Shown here in pieces: positions 25,233 to 34,230 of a stretch of DNA of 64,000 bases. Position numbers and translations under genes: made by a program. Origin of the DNA: CAZLFQ01 sp964558975 (GTDB lineage Bacteria; Pseudomonadota; Alphaproteobacteria; Rickettsiales; Midichloriaceae); NCBI GenBank assembly GCA_964558975.1, contig CAZLFQ010000001.1, positions 682,001 through 746,000 of the forward strand, given 5' to 3'. The notes under the pieces were generated by a model. It was not told the origin of the DNA. It searched no databases and saw only the letters and a program-made list of their open reading frames with translations. Position 1 is the first letter of the stretch. Each line of letters starts with the position of its first letter.

Positions 25233-26057
25233 ATGAGTAAACATAATAAAACGATAGCTCAAGCAGGCTTTACGCTAGTGGAGTTATCAATAGTAATAGT
25301 AATTATTGGCTTCCTTGTTGCAGGTATCGCAGCAGGTTCTAACTTAGTAAAACAAGCTCAGGTACGTTCTGTTATATCTGACTTCCAACAATTCCAAACT
25401 GGTTATAACGGTTTCGTGGGTAGATTCAATGCTGTTCCAGGTGACTTCGCTACGGCTTACACATACTGGACTGGTGCTGGTTCATGCGCTGAAACTGCGA
25501 CAGCTGGTTTATGTAATGGTGACGGTGACGGCATCGTAGAACCAGGCACAACTTCTACACTTGACGAAGTTTCTAAAGCTTGGAAACAAATGCAATTAGC
25601 TGGTTTCGTTGGGGCTGGTATCGTTGTTGTTCCAACAACTCTAGTAGCTTTAACTCCAGGTGCGAATGCGCCAAATAGCAAAATTTCTGGTACTGGTTAC
25701 TTCATTTCTGGTACAGCTGACCTTACAAGGGGTTCAGCAGCTGTTGCTATTGGGTTCGGTGCTGGTTCAACAAACTACGTTTACATTGGTAGAGCAACTT
25801 CTACTGCCAACGTACTAAACTTAGTTGACGGTGCACTAAGACCTGAAGAAGCTTTCAATATAGATAGCAAATTAGACGACGGTGTAGCAAGTGGTGCTAA
25901 CTTTATCGGCTTCAACACTGGTGTTGTAAGATCGGTTAAAGGTAGCTCAAATACTACATTAACTTGCTTACTAGGAAACGATGCGCCTGCTACTGCAACA
26001 TCTTATGCTGTTGCTCAAACAGGTACAACTTGTATGTTAGCTTTAGCTTTAAATTAA
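25233..26057 (+). CDS. Type IV pilin-like protein 1
   Basis: A 274-residue protein with a class III prepilin leader. The cleavage site is after G12 (QAG^FTLVE), with Glu at mature position 5 and a ~25-residue hydrophobic helix SIVIVIIGFLVAGIAAGSN. The globular part is Gly/Thr/Ala-rich and ends in two Cys (TCLLG and TCMLALALN) that could form the pilin D-loop. The ATG at 25233 has AGGT upstream; a GTG 13 codons earlier is less likely. It is the first of three tandem copies. No secretin, motor or peptidase genes are in the window. Confidence 0.9.
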   Translation: MSKHNKTIAQAGFTLVELSIVIVIIGFLVAGIAAGSNLVKQAQVRSVISDFQQFQTGYNGFVGRFNAVPGDFATAYTYWTGAGSCAETATAGLCNGDGDGIVEPGTTSTLDEVSKAWKQMQLAGFVGAGIVVVPTTLVALTPGANAPNSKISGTGYFISGTADLTRGSAAVAIGFGAGSTNYVYIGRATSTANVLNLVDGALRPEEAFNIDSKLDDGVASGANFIGFNTGVVRSVKGSSNTTLTCLLGNDAPATATSYAVAQTGTTCMLALALN

Positions 26058-26077
26058 TAGCTAGTAATACTCTATAA

Positions 26078-26115
26078 AAAAGGGGCGCTTGATAATGTCG
26101 AGCGCCCCTTTTAAT
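26078..26115 (+). terminator. Rho-independent terminator after pilin 1
   Basis: A 12-bp perfect stem AAAAGGGGCGCT/AGCGCCCCTTTT with an 11-base loop, followed by a T-rich run, 20 bases after the stop. Each pilin gene has a terminator, so they are separate units. Confidence 0.9.
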
Positions 26116-26264
26116 TTCGTCTTTAACTCAACTCCTCGGAAAAATCTGCGTTTTTTAACCATAAATTAACTATTTTTCAGTAGACTTAAAGTTATCCTTG
26201 CCATAAGTGGCAAGACATATTTTAATTGTATACGCTAATAAACTTTATATGTGAGAGACTTATT

Positions 26265-27092
26265 ATGATAAAAGCAAACAAAAATCAGATAACGCAAGCA
26301 GGCTTTACGCTAGTGGAGTTATCAATAGTAATAGTAATTATTGGCTTCCTTGTTGCAGGTATCGCAGCAGGTTCTAACTTAGTAAAACAAGCTCAGGTAC
26401 GTTCTGTTATATCTGACTTCCAACAATACCAAACTGGTTATAACGGTTTCGTTGGCAGATTTAATGCCGTTCCAGGCGACTTCGCTTCGGCTTATACATA
26501 TTGGACAGGCGCAAATAACTGCGCAGTAACAGCAACAGCAGCCAACTGCAACGGTGACGGTGACGGCATCGTAGAACCAGGTACAACTACAGCTGCTGAT
26601 GAAGTTGCGAAAGCTTGGAAACAAATGCAATTAGCTGGCTTCGTTGGGGCTGGTATCGTATCCGTTCCTGATACTCTTGTAGCATTGACCCCTGGGGCAA
26701 ATGCACCAAATAGCAAAATTTCAGGTACTGGTTACTTTATTGCTGGTACAACCAGTGTAACTCGTGGTTCCACAGCTTCAGCTATAGGCTTTGGCGCTGG
26801 TTCAACAAACTATGTTTATATTGGTAGATCAAGCTCTACAGCCAACATCAACAATTTGATTGACGGTGCACTGAGACCTGAAGAAGCTTTCAATATAGAT
26901 AGCAAATTAGACGACGGTGTAGCAAGTGGTTCTAACTTTATTGGCTTTAACACTGGTGTAGTAAGATCGGTTAAAGGACATTCAAATACAACCCTTACAT
27001 GCCTTCTTACCAGTGACACACCCTCTGCAGCCAGCTCGTATGCTGTTGCACAAACAGGTACAAACTGCATGTTAGCTTTAGCTTTAAATTAA
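26265..27092 (+). CDS. Type IV pilin-like protein 2
   Basis: A 275-residue paralogue of pilin 1. The leader is cleaved after G13 (QAG^FTLVE) and the hydrophobic helix is identical. The variable middle differs, but the C-terminal NIDSKLDDGVASG and NTGVVRSVKG segments are kept, as are the two terminal Cys. A block of 133 bases (26295-26427) is identical to pilin 1 (25260-25392), including synonymous sites. The ATG at 26265 has GAGAG upstream. Confidence 0.9.
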   Translation: MIKANKNQITQAGFTLVELSIVIVIIGFLVAGIAAGSNLVKQAQVRSVISDFQQYQTGYNGFVGRFNAVPGDFASAYTYWTGANNCAVTATAANCNGDGDGIVEPGTTTAADEVAKAWKQMQLAGFVGAGIVSVPDTLVALTPGANAPNSKISGTGYFIAGTTSVTRGSTASAIGFGAGSTNYVYIGRSSSTANINNLIDGALRPEEAFNIDSKLDDGVASGSNFIGFNTGVVRSVKGHSNTTLTCLLTSDTPSAASSYAVAQTGTNCMLALALN

Positions 27093-27112
27093 TTACTTAA
27101 TTACTACTAAAT

Positions 27113-27147
27113 AAAAAGCGCTTAGATACTTTCTAGGCGCTTTTTTT
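27113..27147 (+). terminator. Rho-independent terminator after pilin 2
   Basis: A 14-bp stem (5' arm AAAAAGCGCTTAGA, one G-T pair) with a 5-base loop and a run of seven T, 20 bases after the stop. Confidence 0.9.
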
Positions 27148-27305
27148 GTTGTGCTAAACTCCTTTTTTATCTAACTTTTACTAAGTATTAACTAATATCT
27201 GTTACAATTGTATTTATCTGAGCTAGGTACGGCTTGGTTATTAGTATTGCATTATTGCATAAATATCGATGATTAAATAAACTCTAATTAGCAGGTCAAA
27301 AGACT

Positions 27306-28109
27306 ATGTACAAAAAGACCAAGAAGATAGCAGAAGCAGGCTTCACGCTTGTGGAGCTATCTATCGTGATCGTAATTGTTGGTTTCCTAGTTGCTGGTAT
27401 AGCAGCAGGTTCTAACATGGTTAAGCAAGCGCAATTAAGATCAGTAATTTCTGATCTACAATCATTCCAAACAGCCTATAATGGCTTTATTGGAAGATTT
27501 AACAATGCACCAGGAGATATGAGCACAGCTTATAGTTTCTGGACAGGTGCAACTAACTGCGCTGTTACTGCCACTGCAGCAAACTGTAATGGCGATGGTG
27601 ATGGAGTAATTGAGGTTGGTACTACATCCGCACTAGATGAAGTTGCTAAATCGTGGAAGCACCTTCAATTAGCTGGATATATAGGAAGTGGTATTGCTCA
27701 AGTTCCTAACGCATTGGTGGCTTTGGCGCCAGGAACCAACGCGCCAGCTAGCAAAATTACAGGTGCAGCTTACTTCCTTGCAGGTACAACTAACCTGTCA
27801 AGACAAGCTACAGCAGTGAATATAGGGGTTGGAGCAGGCTCGACAAACTACTTATATCTTGGTAGGGCTGCAGCAACACCTCTAAATCTAATCTCAGGAT
27901 CTTTGCGACCTGAAGACGCTTTCAATGTTGACTCCAAGCTTGATGATGGCACAATGAATGGTACTAACTTCATCGGGTTTAACACTGGTAAAATAAGGTC
28001 TGTACTAGGCAATGGTAATGCAGCCAACTCTTGCGTTAATGCCGGTAACACTTCTTATGTTGTAACTACTACTACAACTTCTTGTTTAGTAGGTATGGCA
28101 GTTAACTAG
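27306..28109 (+). CDS. Type IV pilin-like protein 3
   Basis: A 267-residue paralogue, more divergent. The leader MYKKTKKIAEAG is cleaved before FTLVE, and VGFLVAGIAAGSNMVKQAQ forms the N-terminal helix. The middle NCNGDGDGVIEVG and the C-terminal NVDSKLDDG and NTGKIRSVLG match pilins 1 and 2. The terminal Cys pair is present. Its DNA has diverged at many synonymous sites, so it is an older copy and not part of the recent homogenised pair. Confidence 0.9.
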   Translation: MYKKTKKIAEAGFTLVELSIVIVIVGFLVAGIAAGSNMVKQAQLRSVISDLQSFQTAYNGFIGRFNNAPGDMSTAYSFWTGATNCAVTATAANCNGDGDGVIEVGTTSALDEVAKSWKHLQLAGYIGSGIAQVPNALVALAPGTNAPASKITGAAYFLAGTTNLSRQATAVNIGVGAGSTNYLYLGRAAATPLNLISGSLRPEDAFNVDSKLDDGTMNGTNFIGFNTGKIRSVLGNGNAANSCVNAGNTSYVVTTTTTSCLVGMAVN

Positions 28110-28129
28110 ACTGTTTTTATAAAAACACC

Positions 28130-28162
28130 AAAGGACGTCATGACAATGGCGTCCTTTTTTAT
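28130..28162 (+). terminator. Rho-independent terminator after pilin 3
   Basis: The stem AAAGGACGTCA/TGGCGTCCTTT (one G-T pair) is followed by a T-run, 20 bases after the stop. Confidence 0.85.
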
Positions 28163-28215
28163 TGAAAATTAATTTATAGAAGTCTAGCCTTATTGAAAGA
28201 TCATCCGCAATTTTT

Positions 28216-29478
28216 ATGAAAAAACTCAAAAGAACCGCAGCAAGCGTAATGATTGGCAACGCACTTGAAATGTATGATTTTGCCTTATATGGAATTTTTG
28301 CAAAAATAATTGCTGACGAATTTTTTCCTAAAACAGACCCAACTGCTGCACTACTTGCAACACTTGCAATTTATGCATCAGGCTTTTTCATGCGCCCATT
28401 TGGTGGAATTATTTTTGGCTTTTTAGGAGATAAATTTGGAAGACGTTGGATTCTTTCAATCACCATGCTTCTTATGGCTACACCAACTTTCATCATCGGC
28501 ATTTTGCCTAGCTATGAAACCATAGGCGTAGTTGCTCCAATTATAATTTTGGCATGCAGATTACTCCAAGGTTTATGTGCTGGCGCAGAGTATAATGGCG
28601 CATCTATTTTTTTAATCGAACATTTTAATGCAAAAAAACTACCCGCTTTTGCTGGGAGCTTAGTTTCAGCATCAGGAGCTATTGGTTCAATCTTAGGACT
28701 ATTTGCTTATTATCTAGTATCAAATAATTTGCTCCATTGGCGTGAACCTTTTATCTTTGGTTCTATCATTGTACTAATCGCATTCTATATTCATAGATTT
28801 ACCGATGAATCTCTAATCATGCAAAAAAACTCTCCTAATGTCACGATATGGCCACTTCTTAAAGTTTTAAAATCCTATAGAGCTTCGCTTTTTGTGACTA
28901 TTGCAATCGGTGGATTTCAAGGCACGCTTATATACTTACTGTTTGTATATTTAAAAATTTATATGACCACTCAAACCACACTACATTTAGAAGATATTGC
29001 ATTTTTTAACTTTATATCTCTCTTATCATTCTTGTTATTTACCCCATTGTTTGGATTTTATGCAGGTAAATTGGGGCATATTAAAGTTATGCGAGTTGGC
29101 CTAGTCATTACGTTACTTTATATCTACCCATGTTTTGCAATAATATTGAGTCATGATTACTCACAAATCCTTATCAGCCAAATATTTTTAGGAATGTTGA
29201 TTGGGCTTTCTGCGTGTTCAACCAGTGCAGTTATGAACTCTCTATTTCCTCCACATCTAAGATGTAGTGGCATTTTGTTTGGTTATAACTTGGGCGTTGC
29301 TATATTTGGCGGGACATTGCCTTTGGCATCTGAGTGGTACATATCGACCTATGGCAACCAATATATTCCAGCTATTTTCTGCATATTTATAATCGCATTA
29401 AGCCTAATAACTATACAATTACTTATCCCTAGAAAAATGGTTAGTAACAATGAATTTGCACTTAGCGAAATTAATTAG
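28216..29478 (+). CDS. MFS transporter, ProP-like
   Basis: A 420-residue, 12-helix major facilitator of the metabolite:H+ symporter (ProP/osmolyte) family. The signature GNALEMYDFALYG opens helix 1. GFLGDKFGRRWIL is the cytoplasmic loop 2-3 motif, and LLQGLCAGAEYNGASIF lies in helix 4. Rickettsiales carry many ProP paralogues that probably import host solutes. The substrate cannot be assigned. The 3' end overlaps the end of convergent rsfS by 8 bases. Confidence 0.9.
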   Translation: MKKLKRTAASVMIGNALEMYDFALYGIFAKIIADEFFPKTDPTAALLATLAIYASGFFMRPFGGIIFGFLGDKFGRRWILSITMLLMATPTFIIGILPSYETIGVVAPIIILACRLLQGLCAGAEYNGASIFLIEHFNAKKLPAFAGSLVSASGAIGSILGLFAYYLVSNNLLHWREPFIFGSIIVLIAFYIHRFTDESLIMQKNSPNVTIWPLLKVLKSYRASLFVTIAIGGFQGTLIYLLFVYLKIYMTTQTTLHLEDIAFFNFISLLSFLLFTPLFGFYAGKLGHIKVMRVGLVITLLYIYPCFAIILSHDYSQILISQIFLGMLIGLSACSTSAVMNSLFPPHLRCSGILFGYNLGVAIFGGTLPLASEWYISTYGNQYIPAIFCIFIIALSLITIQLLIPRKMVSNNEFALSEIN

Positions 29479-29863
29479 CCTTTTCACCTTTTCCAACTTG
29501 GAATCCCCACATACGCTCTAGGTCATATGTGGTACGATTTTCAGGCTTGAATACATGCACTACAACATCAATTGCATCAATTAACACCCACTCTCCTTTT
29601 TCAGCACCTTCAACGTGAACATCATGCACCCCAAAATCTTGGACATGATCAACTAAGTTGTCAGCAATAGAGTTGATGTGTCTTGAAGATCTGCCCGAAG
29701 CAATAATCATGTAATGTGCAAAATCAGCCTTTCCTTCAAGGTTAATTTCCACGACATCTTCAGCTTTATCATCCTTTAGGGATTTTATAACAATCTCTTT
29801 CAGCTGATCTGCATGAGATAATTCTACTTTCTTCTTACGTGTTTTACTTCTTGCTACTTTCAT
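29471..29863 (-). CDS. rsfS: Ribosomal silencing factor RsfS
   Basis: A 130-residue RsfS/YbeB/Iojap protein that binds L14 and blocks subunit joining. The core shows VIKSLKDDKAEDVVEINL, then FAHYMIIASGRSSRHINSIADNL and GWVLIDAIDVVVHVF-like strands. A basic ~15-residue N-terminal tail is extra. I chose the ATG at 29863 because AGGG lies 7 bases upstream. It overlaps the end of nadD by 20 bases, the typical nadD-rsfS order. Confidence 0.93.
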   Translation of the reverse strand: MKVARSKTRKKKVELSHADQLKEIVIKSLKDDKAEDVVEINLEGKADFAHYMIIASGRSSRHINSIADNLVDHVQDFGVHDVHVEGAEKGEWVLIDAIDVVVHVFKPENRTTYDLERMWGFQVGKGEKAN

Positions 29864-30443
29864 TTTTTTCCCTAATTTCTGTTGATGATATATCAATTTT
29901 TTTCATCTTCATGAAATACCAACTATATTTCTTTAAATCACCCTTATAGCTTCTTTTAATTACTTTACCCTCAAAATTTTTTGCAACTTTTCCAGATAGA
30001 GCAGATTTTGTAAAGCCTGTACGGTCATAAACACATACTGGCATTATTTCCAAAATCTCTTTCCAACTCTGCCACTGTGGAAGTTGCACCATGTTATCAG
30101 CACCCATAATCCAGATAAAATCTGTCTTAGGGTACATCTTGGTAATTTCTCTTACGGTAGTAATTGTGTAAGAATTTTTAAAATTTTTTTCAATATCGCT
30201 TACGCGAATATCAGGATGATTAGCAACTTCTATAGCATACTTCACCCTTTTTTCCAAGGTATTCCGTACATTAAGGCCTTTTAAAGGGTTCTGAGGTGAT
30301 ACAAGCCAAATAATACAATCTAATCCAAAGCTTTTCATGATTTTCAAGCTTATGTATCTATGCCCTTTATGCGCAGGGTTAAAAGACCCTCCGAGCAACC
30401 CTACCCGCTTAGCCCTACTTGGAATGAAAGAGGTTTTAACCAT
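29844..30443 (-). CDS. nadD: Nicotinate-nucleotide adenylyltransferase
   Basis: The 199-residue NaMN adenylyltransferase of NAD biosynthesis. The nucleotidyltransferase motif is GLLGGSFNPAHKGHR (T/HxGH) and the second motif is ISSTEIR near the C-terminus. WIMGADNMVQLPQW is the conserved central part. It starts 6 bases after the ftsZ stop and overlaps rsfS, forming ftsZ-nadD-rsfS. Its presence means that at least the late NAD steps may be made in the cell. Confidence 0.95.
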   Translation of the reverse strand: MVKTSFIPSRAKRVGLLGGSFNPAHKGHRYISLKIMKSFGLDCIIWLVSPQNPLKGLNVRNTLEKRVKYAIEVANHPDIRVSDIEKNFKNSYTITTVREITKMYPKTDFIWIMGADNMVQLPQWQSWKEILEIMPVCVYDRTGFTKSALSGKVAKNFEGKVIKRSYKGDLKKYSWYFMKMKKIDISSTEIREKNESSKK

Positions 30444-30448
30444 TAAGC

Positions 30449-31780
30449 CTATAATTTAATTTTCTTCCTGATGAAGGCTGGTATATCAAAGAAATCTGCA
30501 TTTGCTTGTTGCTTAGAGTTTGCATCGGCAGAGTCATTCACAACTCTTTTATTTGCTGCCACTGCTTGAGCACGCAAACTCTGCATTCTGGCTTCTAATT
30601 CATCTTCGCTATTATCGTTCACAACATCATTTGGCGCAGACTGTGGAGCGGTTATATAGCTCGATGGCTCAGCAATTCTTGGAGGAATGAATGAATCTGA
30701 ATCATCAGCTTCTTCTGCTTCTTCTTCCATTTCAAAGTTGAAATTATTTGTGTGTTTAGTACTTTCCATCTTCACTTGAACTGGAGCAGCCTGTGGCTTT
30801 TCTGAAGCTAATGTTTTCACATCAATTCCCGTCGCAACGACTGATACTCGGATTTTCCCTTCAAGCTCTTCATTAAATGCCGAACCGAAAATGATGTTCG
30901 CATTTGGGTCAACCTCTTCTCTAATTCTATTCGCAGCAGCATCAACTTGGAATAGAGTCATATCTGACCCACCAGTGATATTAATTAACACACCGCGCGC
31001 GCCTTTCATTGAAGAGTTATCAAGAAGTGGGTTTGAAATCGCCGCTTCAGCAGCTAGCACAGCTCTGTTTTCCCCTTCTGCCTCACCTGTTCCCATCATG
31101 GCTTTACCCATTTCACTCATCACAGTTCTAATGTCGGCGAAATCCAAATTCACTAATCCGGGCATTGTGATTAAATCTGTTATTCCCCTTACACCAGAGT
31201 GAAGAACATTATCAGCCATTTTAAATGCATCAGCAAATGTTGTGTTTTCATTGGCAATTCTAAACAAGTTTTGGTTTGGAATAACAATCAATGTATCGAC
31301 ATACTTATTTAATTCTTCAAGACCAAGCTCGCCAACCTTCATCCTTCTGGCGCCTTCAAAATGGAAAGGCTTTGTCACCACACCAACAGTTAGAATTCCT
31401 CTTTCTTTTGCAGCTTTTGCAATTACTGGAGCAGCACCTGTACCTGTACCACCACCCATACCCGCAGTGATGAATACCATGTTGGTATTATCAAGAATAT
31501 TATTGATATCATCTAAAGTTTCTTCAGCTGCACCTTTACCAACTTCAGGATGAGAACCAGCTCCCAAACCTTTTGTTGATTTTGAACCAAGCTGGATTCT
31601 ATTACTCGTCCTAGATACTTCTAAAGCTTGTGCATCTGTATTTGCCACCCAAAATTCTACACCCTGTAGATCCGAAATGATCATATTGTTCACAGCATTA
31701 CCACCTGCGCCACCAACACCAAAGACTGTTATTTTTGGTTTCATATCTAGTTCATCTGGAAGGCTAATTTTTATTGTCAT
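30449..31780 (-). CDS. ftsZ: Cell division protein FtsZ
   Basis: The 443-residue tubulin-like GTPase that builds the division ring. The GTP signature GGGTGTGAAP lies around residues 109-118. VGVVTKPFHFEGARR, the T7 region LVNLDFADI and NIIFGSAFNEELEG are all typical. A variable acidic linker (about 330-420) ends in the conserved tail DIPAFIRKK that binds FtsA or ZipA. It is not next to ftsA/ftsQ, so the dcw cluster is broken here. Confidence 0.98.
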   Translation of the reverse strand: MTIKISLPDELDMKPKITVFGVGGAGGNAVNNMIISDLQGVEFWVANTDAQALEVSRTSNRIQLGSKSTKGLGAGSHPEVGKGAAEETLDDINNILDNTNMVFITAGMGGGTGTGAAPVIAKAAKERGILTVGVVTKPFHFEGARRMKVGELGLEELNKYVDTLIVIPNQNLFRIANENTTFADAFKMADNVLHSGVRGITDLITMPGLVNLDFADIRTVMSEMGKAMMGTGEAEGENRAVLAAEAAISNPLLDNSSMKGARGVLINITGGSDMTLFQVDAAANRIREEVDPNANIIFGSAFNEELEGKIRVSVVATGIDVKTLASEKPQAAPVQVKMESTKHTNNFNFEMEEEAEEADDSDSFIPPRIAEPSSYITAPQSAPNDVVNDNSEDELEARMQSLRAQAVAANKRVVNDSADANSKQQANADFFDIPAFIRKKIKL

Positions 31781-31880
31781 TATAGAATTATGCTAATTTG
31801 TTTCTTAAACAAATATTAACAATTCTCAGCTTAATTACAACGATATTTAGACGTTTTATAAAAGATAATTCAATATATCT

Positions 31881-32969
31881 CTAACTCATTATCCTTCTTC
31901 TAATTGTATCTAATTTTTTCACGCTAGAAAAACTATCTATAAATTCAAGAGCGCGATTCAATGACTGTTGCTGATATTTAAATAATCTCTCAGGATTTTT
32001 CATAAATTCTCTCAATGAATGAGCAATAAACTCTGAATTAACATCAGTTAATAATGCTGCAGAATCGCCGACTATCTCTGGAATACCTCCTTTCTTAGAT
32101 GTCACTAACGCACAACCATTTGTAAGTGACTCCAAAACTGTACGACCAAAAGGCTCATCCCATTTAGACGGCACAACAGAAATTGCAGATTCCCTAAACC
32201 AATTCAAAGTTTCATTATACGGCTTCTTTGAAAAATGCACTATTTGCTTGGGTAACTTTTCAACTGCTTTTCTTAGCACTCTATTTGATCTATCAAAGAT
32301 AGAAATATTAGATGGCGCACCAATTATAAGAGCTTTCCAATCTGGAAAATCTGGCAACACATCAACAAGTGCTTCAGTCAGCTCCGCAACACCTTTTTCT
32401 TTGGTAATTCTACCAACATAAATGATGATTTTTTGCTTCGTACTCAAATCAACAGTCTTGATTGGGTATGTAATATTATAAATAACACGTACTTTTTTGT
32501 GCAAAGATAAATCCTCAACACCTTCTAAAAATCTTTTTCTAACAAACTTACTCACACAATATACAATTGCACATTGCTTAAGCAGCCTAGTTCTCTGCTT
32601 CGGAGTTTTAGCATTCTTCATTTCTTGTGAGTCATTATGCAAAAACAAACACACAGGCAGCTTTGTTTTCTTTACTAAATAAGGCACCCATGCAGGTCTA
32701 TTATGAAGCTCGATTACTTTAGCTTTACTTCTCTCGATAAAATTTATGCAACTTCTTAAGTATGCTTTACTCGTGCTCTCAAGCAGTCGTTTTTTATAAA
32801 TTATTTGATGGTAATTATTTGTCAGTGGGCTTTCAACTTTTTTACCACCGAGAATATGTGTACGCATTCCATGATCACTTACTTGAATAATATCTGAAAC
32901 AGTAAGTGCTATCGCGCCAAAACTATGCGTGTCGTAGTTCTCTTTGTATGGCAATATATTTACAATCAT
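31881..32969 (-). CDS. Glycosyltransferase family 4
   Basis: A 362-residue GT-B enzyme. The C-terminal donor domain shows IIYVGRITKEKGVAEL, SKWDEPFGRTVLESL with its E-x7-E type site, and SKKGGIPEIVGDSAALL. The N-terminal acceptor domain begins with MIVNILPYKENYDTHSFG. It is likely to act on a surface polysaccharide or LPS, but the substrate is unknown. It starts 3 bases after the xthA stop, an apparent two-gene unit. Confidence 0.88.
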   Translation of the reverse strand: MIVNILPYKENYDTHSFGAIALTVSDIIQVSDHGMRTHILGGKKVESPLTNNYHQIIYKKRLLESTSKAYLRSCINFIERSKAKVIELHNRPAWVPYLVKKTKLPVCLFLHNDSQEMKNAKTPKQRTRLLKQCAIVYCVSKFVRKRFLEGVEDLSLHKKVRVIYNITYPIKTVDLSTKQKIIIYVGRITKEKGVAELTEALVDVLPDFPDWKALIIGAPSNISIFDRSNRVLRKAVEKLPKQIVHFSKKPYNETLNWFRESAISVVPSKWDEPFGRTVLESLTNGCALVTSKKGGIPEIVGDSAALLTDVNSEFIAHSLREFMKNPERLFKYQQQSLNRALEFIDSFSSVKKLDTIRRRIMS

Positions 32970-32971
32970 TT

Positions 32972-33742
32972 TTACAAAAATTTACAAAAAATTGGCGCAT
33001 GATCTGAAGCTTTTTGCTGCGCTCTAATATCACTATATATCCCCGCTTCGTTAAGTCTATCGCAAGATTGCGGAGAAAGTAAAATTTGGTCGATTCTCAT
33101 TCCTTTATTTTGATCCCAAGCACCACTTCTATAATCCCACCAACTGAACTCTTGCTTATTTGGGTGCATAATTCGGTAAGAATCAGCCATCCCATTATTT
33201 ATAAGCTTCCTAAATCTTTTTTTCTCTTCTGGATGAAAACATACAGATCCTTCTAAAGCTTTAGGGTTATAAACATCAATATCTTCAGGTGCTACATTAT
33301 AGTCACCACCTATAACTAACTGCTCTTCGTATTGTAACAAAGTTTTTATGTGATCATTCAATCTATCAAAAAACTTTAATTTATATTGAAATTTATCAGA
33401 TCCAACTTCTTGTCCGTTTGGCACATATACCGAACAAACTCTCATACCCATTGTGAACGCCTCTATATATCTTGCATGAGTATCAGCTTCATCACCGGGC
33501 AGTTTTTTCACAACATCCTCGATTGGCGACTTACTCAATATAGCCACCCCGTTGTATGTTTTCTCACCACTAATTGCTAAGTTATACCCTTTATCCTCAA
33601 TTTCCATTTTAGGAAAGGCCTCTTCCAAACATTTCAATTCCTGAAGCAGAATTATATCAGGGGAATATTTGTCCACAAATTCAAAGAAATTTTGCAAACG
33701 CGACTTTATAGAATTCACGTTCCAACTTACAACTATGGTCAT
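32972..33742 (-). CDS. xthA: Exodeoxyribonuclease III
   Basis: A 256-residue EEP-fold AP endonuclease and 3'-5' exonuclease of base excision repair. The motifs are WNVNSIKSRL, LLQELKC (metal Glu), VYVPNGQEVG, GGDYNVAPEDIDVYNP and RIDQILLS, and the catalytic SDHAPIFCKF closes the protein. The length is typical. It is the first gene of a unit with the glycosyltransferase. Confidence 0.95.
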   Translation of the reverse strand: MTIVVSWNVNSIKSRLQNFFEFVDKYSPDIILLQELKCLEEAFPKMEIEDKGYNLAISGEKTYNGVAILSKSPIEDVVKKLPGDEADTHARYIEAFTMGMRVCSVYVPNGQEVGSDKFQYKLKFFDRLNDHIKTLLQYEEQLVIGGDYNVAPEDIDVYNPKALEGSVCFHPEEKKRFRKLINNGMADSYRIMHPNKQEFSWWDYRSGAWDQNKGMRIDQILLSPQSCDRLNEAGIYSDIRAQQKASDHAPIFCKFL

Positions 33743-33867
33743 CTTAATTACCTATTATACTCCCTAAGAAATATATATCGAAATCAAAACTAACGCAAAA
33801 GGTTAGCTATTGCATTTTGTCAAAAAAATGCCATCCTAAAAATGTTAAACAATTGATTGGATCTAAT

Positions 33868-34170
33868 ATGGAACATAATGCAATTTCTAGTGGTGATTCT
33901 TTAGAATTGACACTTACAGGCAAGTTTACTTTCGCCGATAATAAAGTTTTTAATGCTATTATGGATGAGATTGCATCGTACAAACAAATCATTATTGACC
34001 TTACAAAAGTTGAGTTTATCGATTCAGCAGCGCTTGGAATACTATTACTAGTTCGTGATAAGTGCGATAAAACCTCAACAAGCCTGCTGCTAAAGAACCC
34101 AAAAGGCCAAGTTAAGCAGATGTTCGACATCTCTAGGTTTGGTGACCTGTTCAATATAGAAAATAGATAA
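33868..34170 (+). CDS. STAS-domain protein (anti-anti-sigma type)
   Basis: A 100-residue single STAS domain. The core IIIDLTKVEFIDSAALGILLL carries the conserved phosphorylatable Ser (S53 in IDSAALG). Such proteins bind anti-sigma kinases or regulate transport in response to phosphorylation. I chose the ATG at 33868, preceded by GGA, because the domain begins there. A TTG at 33817 would add 17 unrelated residues. No anti-sigma kinase or sigma factor is adjacent. Confidence 0.83.
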   Translation: MEHNAISSGDSLELTLTGKFTFADNKVFNAIMDEIASYKQIIIDLTKVEFIDSAALGILLLVRDKCDKTSTSLLLKNPKGQVKQMFDISRFGDLFNIENR

Positions 34171-34230
34171 TCATTTACTAATTGTTAACTTTTAAGTGTT
34201 ACGCTTAAGCAAAATGATGAGGAATTGTCT

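Noticed and set aside
33807..34154. 115-codon minus-strand ORF
   Set aside because: It is opposite the STAS gene, which has a clear domain match.
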